The notes beneath the pieces are model-generated. The model worked only from the letters and a program-made list of their open reading frames with translations. It was not told the origin of the DNA and did not search any database. Source: Paenibacillus terricola (GTDB taxonomy: Bacteria > Bacillota > Bacilli > Paenibacillales > Paenibacillaceae). From it: a DNA stretch of 64,000 nt. Shown here in pieces: positions 7,502-16,495 of the stretch. Each line of letters starts with the position of its first letter. The stretch's first letter is position 1. Where the stretch lies: the NCBI RefSeq assembly GCF_014779765.1, contig NZ_JACXZA010000002.1, positions 910,066 to 974,065 of the forward strand, read 5' to 3'. The translations under genes were made by a program, and so were the position numbers.

Positions 7502-8821
7502 TTAAGCACTCCACACATATCGATTGCGAGGAACCGATATGCCCAGATTGCCGCGCAGCGTTTCACTTTCATATTCCGTACGGTACAGCCCGCGCTGTTG
7601 AAGAATCGGAACAACAAGATCAACGAAGTCAACTAATCCGTTAGGCACGACCGTTCGTACGTTGAACCCGTCAGCCGCCCCTTCCTCGAACCACTGTTGA
7701 ATAAGGTCAGCGATAGTCTCCGGTGTGCCGATGAATGCCGTTCGAGGCGTTGAAGCACGAAGCGCCACTTGTCGCAGCGTTAATCCCTGCTCTCTCGCCT
7801 CCTGCTTGATTTTGTCCGTCGTGCTGCGGAAGCTGTTGCTGCCCAGCTCTCCGATTTCCGGGAACGGTTCATCCAGCGGGAATTGCGAGAAGTCATAATG
7901 CTCGAAGTACCGTCCCAAATAGTTAAGCGCATGCTCAATGGATACGAGTCCTGCAATCTCCTCATATTTACGTTCGGCCTCCTCGGCCGTCTCGCCAACA
8001 ATCGGCCCGATGCCTGGGAAAATGAGCAGTTCCTCCGGATTACGGCCGTATGCCGCTGCCCGCGCTTTCACATCCTGATAGAATGCCTTCGCTTCTTCGA
8101 TCGACTCCGGTGCCGAATAGATGGCGTCTGCTGTCTTCGCGGCAAGCTCCTTGCCAGATTCGGATGATCCGGCCTGAAAGATGACCGGGTATCCTTGTCT
8201 GGATCTTGCCACATTAAGCGGGCCTTGTACGGAGAAATGTTTGCCCTCATGATGAAGGGTATGCAGCTTGGATGGGTCGAAGAAAACACCGTTTATTTTG
8301 TCGCCGATAAAAGCGTCGTCTTCCCACGAATCCCATAAACCCTTCACGACTTCCACATGTTCCTCCGCGATTTCATAACGCAGCGCATGCTTCGGATGCT
8401 CGCCCTTGCCGAAATTAAGCGCTGATCCCTCCAGAGGCGAGGTTACGACATTCCAGCCTGCGCGACCGCCACTCAACTGGTCAATCGAGGCAAACTGCCG
8501 CGCAACGGTGAATGGTTCGCTATAGGAGCTCGACAGTGTGCCTACCAGACCAATATGCTCCGTAACGGCTGCTAGAGCGGATAACAATGTCAGCGGTTCG
8601 AATCGGTTTAGAAAATGCGGATTCGACTTCTCATTGATGTACAGGCCATCTGCAATAAAGATAAGATCAAACTTGCCGCGCTCTGCGATCTTCGCCTGCT
8701 TGCGATAGAAATCAAGACTGACGCTTGCGTTAATCGGCACTTCAGGATGACGCCAGAATGCAATGCTGTTGCCGATTCCGTTCAGATTGGCTCCTAGTTT
8801 CAACTGTCTTGTAGTAGTCAT
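7502..8821 (-). CDS. FMN-dependent monooxygenase, luciferase-like (NtaA/SnaA/DszA family)
   Basis: Two-component flavin monooxygenases of this family use FMNH2 supplied by a reductase to oxidise C-S, C-N or related bonds. The 439-residue TIM-barrel protein shows [20 protein letters not shown] at the start, [11 protein letters not shown], and [36 protein letters not shown] is a signature of the NtaA/SnaA/DszA group, and [19 protein letters not shown] is the flavin-phosphate region. The ATG at 8821 has AAGGAG eight bases upstream; the longer start at 8839 has none. It is the last gene of the nine-gene operon. In B. subtilis, relatives in the ytm/ytn and yxe operons act on S-substituted cysteines next to M20 amidohydrolases and ABC importers, so a similar role is plausible. 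Confidence 0.9.
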   Translation of the reverse strand: MTTTRQLKLGANLNGIGNSIAFWRHPEVPINASVSLDFYRKQAKIAERGKFDLIFIADGLYINEKSNPHFLNRFEPLTLLSALAAVTEHIGLVGTLSSSYSEPFTVARQFASIDQLSGGRAGWNVVTSPLEGSALNFGKGEHPKHALRYEIAEEHVEVVKGLWDSWEDDAFIGDKINGVFFDPSKLHTLHHEGKHFSVQGPLNVARSRQGYPVIFQAGSSESGKELAAKTADAIYSAPESIEEAKAFYQDVKARAAAYGRNPEELLIFPGIGPIVGETAEEAERKYEEIAGLVSIEHALNYLGRYFEHYDFSQFPLDEPFPEIGELGSNSFRSTTDKIKQEAREQGLTLRQVALRASTPRTAFIGTPETIADLIQQWFEEGAADGFNVRTVVPNGLVDFVDLVVPILQQRGLYRTEYESETLRGNLGISVPRNRYVWSA

Positions 8822-8854
8822 CGTTTCAGTCTCCTTCATATATCAATCAGAATG

Positions 8855-10066
8855 CTAAGAATCGCTGCTAGCTGCATGCTGCTCGTGAACAATAGGTTTA
8901 AACTTAAGCGCGCCTCTGACGGTCCATGCTGCTGCCAATAAGGCGACTCCAGTTAATAGGAACACGTACGGGATGCCGATCCATCCGCCGAGAATACCGC
9001 CAAGCAGCGGGCCGGCTACGATGCCGAATTGGTTGGCGGACTGGCTCAGACTAACAGCTCGGCCGCGAAAGTCGCGGTCTACTTGCTGAATGATGAGTGC
9101 ATTGAGGGCTGGAAATACAGCCGCGAAGAACAGTCCGTAGCTAAATCGCAGCAGCCCGAAACCTACCAGATTGTGTACGAACATCTGCAACAGATTGCCT
9201 AACCCGCCTCCAATTAAGCCGATGAACAACGTTCGGCTGTAGCCGATACGGCCGCCGATCCTACCCCAGCGCGGACCCATCAGCACGGTTGCAGCGCCTA
9301 CGGCCGAGAAAACAATGCCCGAGCTGAGCGTCGCGCTGGTAGCGTTGCCGCCTAGCTGTACAACATAAATCGTAATCAAAGGTTCGAGGATAAGCACCGA
9401 AGTCGATACGAGCATAATCAATCCATAAATCCGAAGCAACCTCGGGTTCGTCGCAGCTCTTTTCACATCCTGGATAACGCTTGTTCGTTCTGTTGACCTT
9501 CTGCGGTGTGCTTCTTTCACGCCGAGTACGATGACTGCCGAGATTAATGTAATAATAGCGGAAGCGATGAAACAGCCCCTTAGCCCTACCCACTGCGATA
9601 ACACACCGCCGACTAACGGCCCAATGATGCTCCCCGCTGCAGTTGATGTGGATATCACACCAAGTGCGTAGCCGACATGCTTCTCTGGAGTATTCGTCCC
9701 AACGAAAGTGATGGATGCCGGGCTGAAGCCCGCCATCAGCCCTTGGAATACGCGAACCATAATGAACGTGAACGGATCGTAGACGAAGAAGTTGGCCAGA
9801 TGCGCTAAGCCGAGACCGACGCCCGAACGAAATAACATGAGTTTACTTCCATAGCGGTCCGCGAGCGATCCCCAGAATGGCGCGCATAATCCGCTTATGA
9901 GGAAGCTGATGGAGATAGATACGCCCGCCCATGCCTCCAGTCCGTTCTTAATCCCTAGATCTTGCTGCAGGAACAAGGGGAAGAACGGAACGGATAGTGT
10001 GTAAGACATATGATTGAGGAATAGACCGATCCATAGAATGTACAAGTTCCGCTTCCACTGTTCCAC
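8855..10066 (-). CDS. Major facilitator superfamily transporter
   Basis: A 403-residue, 12-helix membrane transporter. The hallmark loop between helices 2 and 3 is visible as FWGSLADRYGSKLMLFRSG, and its second-half repeat as GPRWGRIGGRIGYSRTLF. The helix-5 motif is GSIIGPLVGGVLSQWVGLRG. Overall pattern fits drug/metabolite:H+ antiporters. Being inside the operon with an Opp-type importer, it more likely exports a breakdown product or an inhibitory intermediate than imports the substrate. It starts 47 bases after the SDR gene ends. Substrate unknown. Confidence 0.88.
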   Translation of the reverse strand: MEQWKRNLYILWIGLFLNHMSYTLSVPFFPLFLQQDLGIKNGLEAWAGVSISISFLISGLCAPFWGSLADRYGSKLMLFRSGVGLGLAHLANFFVYDPFTFIMVRVFQGLMAGFSPASITFVGTNTPEKHVGYALGVISTSTAAGSIIGPLVGGVLSQWVGLRGCFIASAIITLISAVIVLGVKEAHRRRSTERTSVIQDVKRAATNPRLLRIYGLIMLVSTSVLILEPLITIYVVQLGGNATSATLSSGIVFSAVGAATVLMGPRWGRIGGRIGYSRTLFIGLIGGGLGNLLQMFVHNLVGFGLLRFSYGLFFAAVFPALNALIIQQVDRDFRGRAVSLSQSANQFGIVAGPLLGGILGGWIGIPYVFLLTGVALLAAAWTVRGALKFKPIVHEQHAASSDS

Positions 10067-10113
10067 AAGCTCAACTCCTTACTCCATGATGCAGCTTCTT
10101 GGTTTGCGCCGCA

Positions 10114-10764
10114 TTATGCGTATACGAATTCCGCTTGATCACGGCGTTCGTGCAATTCCCAATATTTCTCCGCAATAGCATCCGGATCATAGGCAGTACC
10201 CTTCGCTACATAACCGCCGATCGTAACCGTGCCGACATAGATGTTGTCTGGCTGCAGTTCCTGTGCGAGCGACAGCGCCAACGACCGTACGCCGGCTTTG
10301 CCGATCGATAAAGAGGCATATGTCGGGCTTGGCGAGAGCGCGAAGCCACCGCCAGTAATAAGAATGGTTCCTTCCTTCCGAGCCCGGAAAGCCGGAATGA
10401 CTTCTTTGACACTGGATAATGCGCCAACAACATTTACTTTGAATTCCTCAATAAGCTGCTGCTCATCTAGAGCCGAAATCGTCGTACTTGAGATGTACGC
10501 GGCGTTATACAACAGCACATCCGGCGTTCCATATTGCTCGCGGATATTCTGGAACGCCTCTGCAATCGATTCGGGCTTCGATGCATCCCCCACTGCTGTA
10601 TATACATCGATAGCTTGATCGCGAAGCTCGCTTGCAAGCACCTCAAGCGACAATGGGTTACGGGCGACGAGCACGACACGGAAGCCGTTAGCCCCGAATT
10701 TACGTGCAACCGCCGAACTTACGCCTGGACCTGCACCAACAATAACGAGTAGTTTTTGACTCAT
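10114..10764 (-). CDS. Short-chain dehydrogenase/reductase family protein
   Basis: The 216-residue Rossmann protein has GAGPGVSSAVARKFG (11-25) for the nucleotide, VARNP after strand 2 (suggesting NADP), and LYNAAYISS in place of the usual NNAG. The catalytic region is atypical: after TILITGGGFALSPSPTYAS comes LSIGKAGVRSLALSLAQEL, so the Tyr is seven residues from the Lys instead of four, and the Ser is not clearly placed. It may use a shifted active site or bind a cofactor without standard chemistry. It is the seventh gene of the operon, between the binding protein and the MFS gene. AAGGAGAG precedes the ATG. Confidence 0.82.
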   Translation of the reverse strand: MSQKLLVIVGAGPGVSSAVARKFGANGFRVVLVARNPLSLEVLASELRDQAIDVYTAVGDASKPESIAEAFQNIREQYGTPDVLLYNAAYISSTTISALDEQQLIEEFKVNVVGALSSVKEVIPAFRARKEGTILITGGGFALSPSPTYASLSIGKAGVRSLALSLAQELQPDNIYVGTVTIGGYVAKGTAYDPDAIAEKYWELHERRDQAEFVYA

Positions 10765-10777
10765 AGGAATCTCTCCT

Positions 10778-12475
10778 TTAATTTGTTTTCAAATCCCATT
10801 CATTCACATTGTTGAACGTGCCTAGATTGAGTGGTTTGCCGCCAACTACTAGATTGGATACGGCCTGCAGACGTTTCTCCGAATAGATGCTTAGCGTCGG
10901 GAGATCGTCATGCAGAATTTGCTGCAATTCATTGTAGATGTCGTGACGTTTGGATGGATCAGCTTCAGTTGATCCTTGGGCGATCAGCTCATCTGCTTTC
11001 GGATTGTTATAGAAAATAAAGTTGTTCGCATTGTCGCTCTTGAACAACGAGAAATAGTTGCTTGGTTCGATATAGTAGTCGCGGTTGAAGATCGTCAGAT
11101 CGTATTCTGCTTTATCCACCTTCTGAATGAGCGTGCTGAAGTCAAATTTCTGTATATCCACTTTGAAGCCGACATCCTTCAGATTCTGAACAATAATGTC
11201 CGATGCTTGTTCGCGGATCTTGTTCCCGGCTGGCACAAGGAAGCGCAAGGTTTGGCTTCTATCCCAGCCCGCTTCCTTCAGCAGCGCCTTGGCTTTGTCG
11301 GGGTCGTAGGTGAACAGCTTAATATCCTTGTTATAGTAAGGATTGTCGCTCGGAACACTGCCATCGATGACATCGGCCTGCCCTTTGAACAGCTGGTCGA
11401 CAATAAGTTGACGGTTTATTGCATAGGCGATCGCTTGACGAACTTTAACGTTATTAATTGTTTTGTTATTAAAGAAGAGCTCTGCGGGCTCGGATGGACC
11501 GCTCGAATCGACCGTTACGTTCGTAAGCGCCTTAACCTTCTCATAATCAGTAATCGGAATAAGGCCGACAGGCAGCGAGTTCATCTGGATATCCCCTGTC
11601 TGCAGTTGGGCAATCAGATTCGTCGCAGGGAGTACTTTGACGTAAATTTTGTCCAGCTTCGCGACTGGGCGATAGTAGTTGTCGTTGCGTACGACCTCCG
11701 TATATTGATCCTTCTTAAAATCAGCGAACTTGAATGCTCCGATCGTCACTTCCGGCTTTTGAAAATATGCATTCGTCGCCAGCTGGTCCGGCGCTACGTC
11801 TTTCAGAATATGCTCTGGAATGAAATACACCTTCGTCGCGAACGTTTCCTTGAAGATGTTCGGGTCGATTGCCGTCTTCGTCTTCACTTCGAACGTATGC
11901 TCGTCGACAATCTTCAAACCCGTCAGCTCGGACTGGCCCTCCTCCAGCTTGCCGGCATCGTTCGTCCCTTCGATGAAGTTTAATCGGAACGAGCTCTCAA
12001 CCTTGGGATTCAGAGCGGTAAGGAGCGTGAACTTGACGTCGGCTGTTGTGAACGGCTGTCCGTCATTCCACTTCGCATTCGAATTGAGCTTTACAACATA
12101 AGTGTGATTGTCGGACGTCTCAACGGAATCAGCCAACTTAGGCAGAAATTCGAATGACGTATTAATATCAAGCAGCGCATCGTTGATCAGCGCCAATACC
12201 GTCTTGGAAGCAGAATCGCCTTGATCATTAATCTGATTCAGCGTCGGCGGGGAGTTAACGATACCGATTGTTACGATCTTGTCTTTCACTTGGGCAGTTG
12301 TTTCCTTAGGTGCATCCGCTTGCGTAGATGCTTTGTCCACTGTCTTCGAAGTATCGGTGCTCGTTATCGTCTGGTCCTTGCTTTCCGTTTTGTCGTTATC
12401 GCTGCCGCATGCAGCGAGGAGCACGAGAAGTGCAGCAATCAATGTAAAGCTGAATAATCGTATCGATAATTTCAT
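10778..12475 (-). CDS. Oligopeptide/dipeptide-type ABC transporter binding lipoprotein
   Basis: Captures the substrate outside the cell and delivers it to the DppB/DppC-like permeases encoded next to it. The 565-residue precursor has a lipoprotein signal peptide ending LLAAC (lipidated Cys23), a Ser/Thr/Asp linker, then the SBP_bac_5 fold. The fold shows WNDGQPFTTADVKFTL, the dipeptide-binding-protein signature, and later VRQAIAYAINRQLI. The start at 12475 follows AAGGAGGATTCCCA; an upstream ATG would put 18 polar residues before the signal peptide. Family members bind peptides, nickel, opines, glutathione and other small molecules, so the ligand is open. Confidence 0.93.
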   Translation of the reverse strand: MKLSIRLFSFTLIAALLVLLAACGSDNDKTESKDQTITSTDTSKTVDKASTQADAPKETTAQVKDKIVTIGIVNSPPTLNQINDQGDSASKTVLALINDALLDINTSFEFLPKLADSVETSDNHTYVVKLNSNAKWNDGQPFTTADVKFTLLTALNPKVESSFRLNFIEGTNDAGKLEEGQSELTGLKIVDEHTFEVKTKTAIDPNIFKETFATKVYFIPEHILKDVAPDQLATNAYFQKPEVTIGAFKFADFKKDQYTEVVRNDNYYRPVAKLDKIYVKVLPATNLIAQLQTGDIQMNSLPVGLIPITDYEKVKALTNVTVDSSGPSEPAELFFNNKTINNVKVRQAIAYAINRQLIVDQLFKGQADVIDGSVPSDNPYYNKDIKLFTYDPDKAKALLKEAGWDRSQTLRFLVPAGNKIREQASDIIVQNLKDVGFKVDIQKFDFSTLIQKVDKAEYDLTIFNRDYYIEPSNYFSLFKSDNANNFIFYNNPKADELIAQGSTEADPSKRHDIYNELQQILHDDLPTLSIYSEKRLQAVSNLVVGGKPLNLGTFNNVNEWDLKTN

Positions 12476-12525
12476 TGGGAATCCTCCTTGGTTTGCGTAA
12501 TTTGTTGAATATGAGATTTCTTGTG

Positions 12526-13467
12526 TCAACTCTTAGGATCAAGCGCATCGCGCAGTCCATCGCCAACGAAGTTGATGGCAAGCACGGTAATGAGCAGCAT
12601 CGTTCCTGCCGGCACCCACAGCCATGGCTGATCGGTCAATACGGTCAGCGATTGAGCATCGCTGAGCATATTGCCCCAACTCGCGGTTGGCGGCTGAACG
12701 CCCATGCCAAGGAAGCTGAGTCCCGCCTCACTCATAATGGCGCTTGCCACACCGAAAGTGGCATTGACGATAATAGGACCGATCGCGTTCGGCATCAGAT
12801 GGCGGAACCATATACGCGGTGCGCTGTAACCAAGCGATCGGCCCGCTTTAATATAGTCAAGCTGCTTCAGTGAGAGGACACTGCTTCTGACTAGGCGGGC
12901 AACAGCCGGCCAAGAGAACAGCGCTAATACGATAATAATGGTGTTCAGACTTGCGCCAATTGCACTTACGACGACTAGAATGACCATGAGAAACGGGAAC
13001 GCCATGAACATATCGGTCACTCGCATAACGATCATATCCAGCCAACCGCCTACATACGCAGATATCATGCCAACCATCGTGCCGAACACGACATACAGCC
13101 CAACCGTCGAGAAGCCGACGACGATCGAGACGCGCGAAGCTGCGATGAGACGGCTTAATACATCTCTGCCAACTTGATCCGTTCCTAACCAGTGATCGCT
13201 AGACGGTGCGGCGGAGAATGCAGCAGTAACGGCATTAGGCGAATGCGGCGTAAGCAGCGGCGCCAGTATGCCCGTCAACACCAGCAGGACGGTGACCGCT
13301 AATCCGAATAGAGCAAGCCGGTGCTTAGCGAAACGGCCGGCTACCTGTCGAAAATAACTTGCCGGCGGACGAATCTCGGGCTCGTTAATCGCTTGGTTAT
13401 ACGCAATATCTGATCGTTCGGTCTGTCCAACAGCTGAATGACGCAGCTCCAGTTCACTTGTTTGCAT
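12526..13467 (-). CDS. ABC transporter permease, DppC/OppC type
   Basis: Second membrane subunit of the peptide-type importer. The 313 residues comprise a cytosolic N-terminus of about 50 residues, a first helix (about 52-72), the family block GTDQVGRDVLSRLI (95-108), and five more helices. The EAA loop that docks onto the ATPases is at about 206-228 (KAGRSLGYSAPRIWFRH). It ends with the typical NFVGDGLRDALDP. It starts 12 bases after the DppB-like gene, so the two are translated together. Confidence 0.94.
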   Translation of the reverse strand: MQTSELELRHSAVGQTERSDIAYNQAINEPEIRPPASYFRQVAGRFAKHRLALFGLAVTVLLVLTGILAPLLTPHSPNAVTAAFSAAPSSDHWLGTDQVGRDVLSRLIAASRVSIVVGFSTVGLYVVFGTMVGMISAYVGGWLDMIVMRVTDMFMAFPFLMVILVVVSAIGASLNTIIIVLALFSWPAVARLVRSSVLSLKQLDYIKAGRSLGYSAPRIWFRHLMPNAIGPIIVNATFGVASAIMSEAGLSFLGMGVQPPTASWGNMLSDAQSLTVLTDQPWLWVPAGTMLLITVLAINFVGDGLRDALDPKS

Positions 13468-13479
13468 GCAGCACCATCC

Positions 13480-14430
13480 TCATCTGTACTGGATTCGTGG
13501 ATCGGCTATGGAATACAGAATGTCTGTTAAAAGATTCGAAATCATGACCACAATTGCAGCGACGAGATTAAGCGCCATTAAGGTCGGGTAGTCCCGCGAC
13601 AATATCGACTGCATCGTTAATTGTCCTATGCCTGGCCACTGGAATATCTGTTCGACAAGAATGCTGCCACCGAGCAGAACAGGAATTTCTGTTCCGAATA
13701 CGGTCAGTATCGGAAGCAGCGCATTGCGGAATGCGTGCTTGTAGATGACGAACGACTCTCTTACACCCTTTGCTCTAGCTGTCCGCAAATACTCTTGACC
13801 GAGTACATCCAGCATACTGGCGCGTATGTAACGTATTTTTTTCCCGACAATACCAACAGCTAGAACAGCTGCGGGCAGGATGAGATGCCGTATGGTGTCA
13901 CCGAAACCGCCAGCTTCGCCTAACGTACTCATTCCGCCTGTCGGCAGCCAGTGCACTTTTAACGTAAATAGATAGATGAGACCTAAACCAAGGAAGAACG
14001 GCGGAATGGAAAGGCCAACGAACGCGAACCCCGTCATTGTATGATCAAAAGCCGTATTATGTCGGATCGCACTTGCGATTCCTAACGGTATTGAAATCAA
14101 CAGTCCTGTGAGCAATGCAGTAAATGCTAGCAGGATGGTAGGTCCAATACGTTCACCGATGATATGGGCGACTGGCGCGTAGGAGCTGAATGAATAACCC
14201 AGTTGGCCATGCAGCAGACCGGATAACCAACGCCAATACTGCACAGCGAATGGGCTGTTCAACCCAAGCATCTCTTTCTTCGCTTGAAGCAATTCTGGCG
14301 GTGTATTCGGATCGATCAGCATATCGACAGGGTTGCCGGGCGCCAGCTTCATAATGACGAAGCTAATGATCGAGATGCCGAGAAGAACGGGGACCGAGAT
14401 GACCAGACGTCTTATTAAATAGGGCAGCAT
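13480..14430 (-). CDS. ABC transporter permease, DppB/OppB type
   Basis: First membrane subunit of the importer. The 316-residue protein begins MLPYLIRRLVISVPVLLGIS, the usual DppB start, and has six predicted helices. The periplasmic-side block GNPVDMLIDPNTPPE is present. The EAA loop is visible around YIRASMLDVLGQEYLRTARA and KGVRESFVIYKHAFRNALLP. The C-terminus has LVAAIVVMISNLLTDILYSI, DPRIQYR. It lies between oppF and the dppC-like gene in the same orientation. Confidence 0.94.
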   Translation of the reverse strand: MLPYLIRRLVISVPVLLGISIISFVIMKLAPGNPVDMLIDPNTPPELLQAKKEMLGLNSPFAVQYWRWLSGLLHGQLGYSFSSYAPVAHIIGERIGPTILLAFTALLTGLLISIPLGIASAIRHNTAFDHTMTGFAFVGLSIPPFFLGLGLIYLFTLKVHWLPTGGMSTLGEAGGFGDTIRHLILPAAVLAVGIVGKKIRYIRASMLDVLGQEYLRTARAKGVRESFVIYKHAFRNALLPILTVFGTEIPVLLGGSILVEQIFQWPGIGQLTMQSILSRDYPTLMALNLVAAIVVMISNLLTDILYSIADPRIQYR

Positions 14431-14465
14431 GCGCCTCCCTCATCCTCCTTTCTAGTAATGCTGTT

Positions 14466-15479
14466 CTACCAAAGCGGATAGTGGCATGCAGCCGCATGCG
14501 CCCCTCCATCAAGCTGAGGCTCCTCCTTGCGACACCTTGCCTGAGCGTATGGGCATCGGGGATGAAACCGACAGCCTTGGGGCGGATTCGCAGGATTCGG
14601 CGCTTCGCCTTCAAGGATTGTTTTGGGTCTTGACCGTAATTGCGGATGGTGGACTGGATTCGCTTGCAGAAGCAGCTGCGTGTACGGATGCCTCGGTGCG
14701 TCGAAGAGGCTGTTCTTATCCGCAAGCTCGACGATTCGGCCAAGATACATCACTGCAATTCGCGAGCTAATATAACGAACCGCGCCAAGCCCGTGTGCAA
14801 TAAACACATACGTTAAGCCTAACTCCTTCTGCAAATCTTGCAGCAGGTTCAGAATCTGCGCTTGAATGGATACATCGAGCGCGGATACTGGTTCATCGCA
14901 AACGATAAGTCTCGGCTTAACCGACAAGGCACGCGCAATGCCGATCCGCTGCCGCTGCCCTCCTGAGAATTCGTGCGGAAAACGCTCCTTGCTTGAACGC
15001 GGCAGCCCAACCAACTCCAGCAGCCGATCGACTTCTTCGGCAATTGCGCCTTTCTCAATCAACCTGTGTGCGTGCATGGGTTCCGCCAACAGATCTCCTA
15101 CTCGTTGACGAGGATTTAACGAAGCTTGCGGATCTTGAAATATGAACTGCATTTGAGTTCTCAGCGGCTTCATTCGACGATCTGATAATCTTGTAATCTC
15201 TTCATCTTCGAACCAGATTCGCCCTTCATGCGTTTCTTCAAGGCGCAGCATCGTTCTGCCGATTGTCGATTTGCCGCAGCCTGATTCACCGACAAGCCCC
15301 AGTGTTTCTCCGGGATAAATATTCAATGTCACGCTATCGACGGCTCGAATATAATCCTTCGTCCGATTGAGAATACCTCTTCGGATCGGATAATACGTAC
15401 TCACATGATCAAGTCGCATGATCGGCTTACTTGCATGTACAGGATGAAGCTGATTGATATTCGAGGTAGTATGCGTCAT
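14466..15479 (-). CDS. ABC transporter ATP-binding protein, OppF/DppF type
   Basis: One of the two ATPases that power the importer. The 337 residues include Walker A GESGCGKST (64-72), Q-loop QFIFQDPQASLNPRQRV, signature FSGGQRQRIGIARAL, Walker B RLIVCDEPVSALD and an oligopeptide-transporter C-terminal domain with the cysteine cluster CRFHPRCPYAQARCRKEEP that binds an iron-sulfur cluster in some relatives. The start at 15479 is fixed by AGGAGGGATAGCCAT and by its ATGA overlap with the oppD stop. The family switch histidine is present as FIAHGLGAV, with Gly instead of the usual Asp after His. Confidence 0.93.
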   Translation of the reverse strand: MTHTTSNINQLHPVHASKPIMRLDHVSTYYPIRRGILNRTKDYIRAVDSVTLNIYPGETLGLVGESGCGKSTIGRTMLRLEETHEGRIWFEDEEITRLSDRRMKPLRTQMQFIFQDPQASLNPRQRVGDLLAEPMHAHRLIEKGAIAEEVDRLLELVGLPRSSKERFPHEFSGGQRQRIGIARALSVKPRLIVCDEPVSALDVSIQAQILNLLQDLQKELGLTYVFIAHGLGAVRYISSRIAVMYLGRIVELADKNSLFDAPRHPYTQLLLQANPVHHPQLRSRPKTILEGEAPNPANPPQGCRFHPRCPYAQARCRKEEPQLDGGAHAAACHYPLW

Positions 15480-16495
15480 ATGGCTATCCCTCCTGCTGCC
15501 TGCTGAATCGTCTCTGTCGGAATTGTAAGCCAACAGCGGACAAGATGTTTGTCATTTCCTGCTGCAAGCGGAGGCTCCGCTTGCCGGCAAATAGGCTGCG
15601 AATAAGGACATCGCGGGTGGAACCGACAGCCTTGCGGCAAATGATTCAACATCGGAACGTTTCCGGGAATGGAAATCAGCCGATCTTCACCCTCATCCGT
15701 TTGCGTATGTATGGTCGGCATGGCTTTCATCAGTCCCTGTGTATAAGGATGCAGCGGCCGATTGAACAGCGCATCAACATCAGCCTGCTCAACGATCTGG
15801 CCTGCATACATAACGACGACCCGATCCGCCATCTCTGCCACTACGCCTAGGTCATGCGTAATGAGCAGTATGGACGTACCGCTGTCCTTTTGCAGCTTCT
15901 TCAGCAATTGCAAGATTTGCGCCTGCACCGTTACATCCAATGCAGTTGTCGGTTCGTCGGCAATCAACAGCGGGGGCTTGCTTGCGATTGCCATTGCAAT
16001 GACAACACGCTGCCTCATGCCGCCTGACAATGCATGCGGGTAATCGTTCATGATGGATTCTGGTCGCGGGATCCCTACGCGTCGAAGCAATTCAACGGCA
16101 TATTCGCGAGCCTCACGCCTTCTCCGCTTCGAATGCAGCTTGATCGCTTCCAACAACTGATTCCCTATCGTGAATACAGGATTCAGCGCCGTCATCGGCT
16201 CTTGCGCAATCATCGAAATATCTTTGCCTCTCATTCGACGAAGCTCCTGCTCAGATGTGCCGAGCAGGTTGTGACCCTTATAACGAATCTCGCCTTGCTG
16301 AATAATGCCGTTCCTTCCAAGCAGTTTAAGAATCGATTGAGAAGTGACGCTCTTACCGCTTCCTGATTCACCAACAATACAGACGGTCTCCCCTTCATAC
16401 ACCGTAAGCGACAAGTCATCGACTGCTTTCAATTCCCCGCCGTCTGTACGGAAACCGACCGAAAGACGTTCAATCTTAAGCAGCGGCTCTGTCAT
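15476..16495 (-). CDS. ABC transporter ATP-binding protein, OppD/DppD type
   Basis: Partner ATPase of the importer. The 339 residues include Walker A GESGSGKSV (42-50), Q-loop SMIAQEPMTALNPVF, signature LSGGMRQRVVIAMAI, Walker B LLIADEPTTALDVTVQ and switch region LITHDLGVVAE. The C-terminal oligopeptide domain has CRFHPRCPYSQPICRQAEP. It overlaps both neighbours by four bases (ATGA), upstream with the M20 amidohydrolase and downstream with oppF. This indicates translational coupling of hydrolase and transporter. Confidence 0.94.
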   Translation of the reverse strand: MTEPLLKIERLSVGFRTDGGELKAVDDLSLTVYEGETVCIVGESGSGKSVTSQSILKLLGRNGIIQQGEIRYKGHNLLGTSEQELRRMRGKDISMIAQEPMTALNPVFTIGNQLLEAIKLHSKRRRREAREYAVELLRRVGIPRPESIMNDYPHALSGGMRQRVVIAMAIASKPPLLIADEPTTALDVTVQAQILQLLKKLQKDSGTSILLITHDLGVVAEMADRVVVMYAGQIVEQADVDALFNRPLHPYTQGLMKAMPTIHTQTDEGEDRLISIPGNVPMLNHLPQGCRFHPRCPYSQPICRQAEPPLAAGNDKHLVRCWLTIPTETIQQAAGGIAI

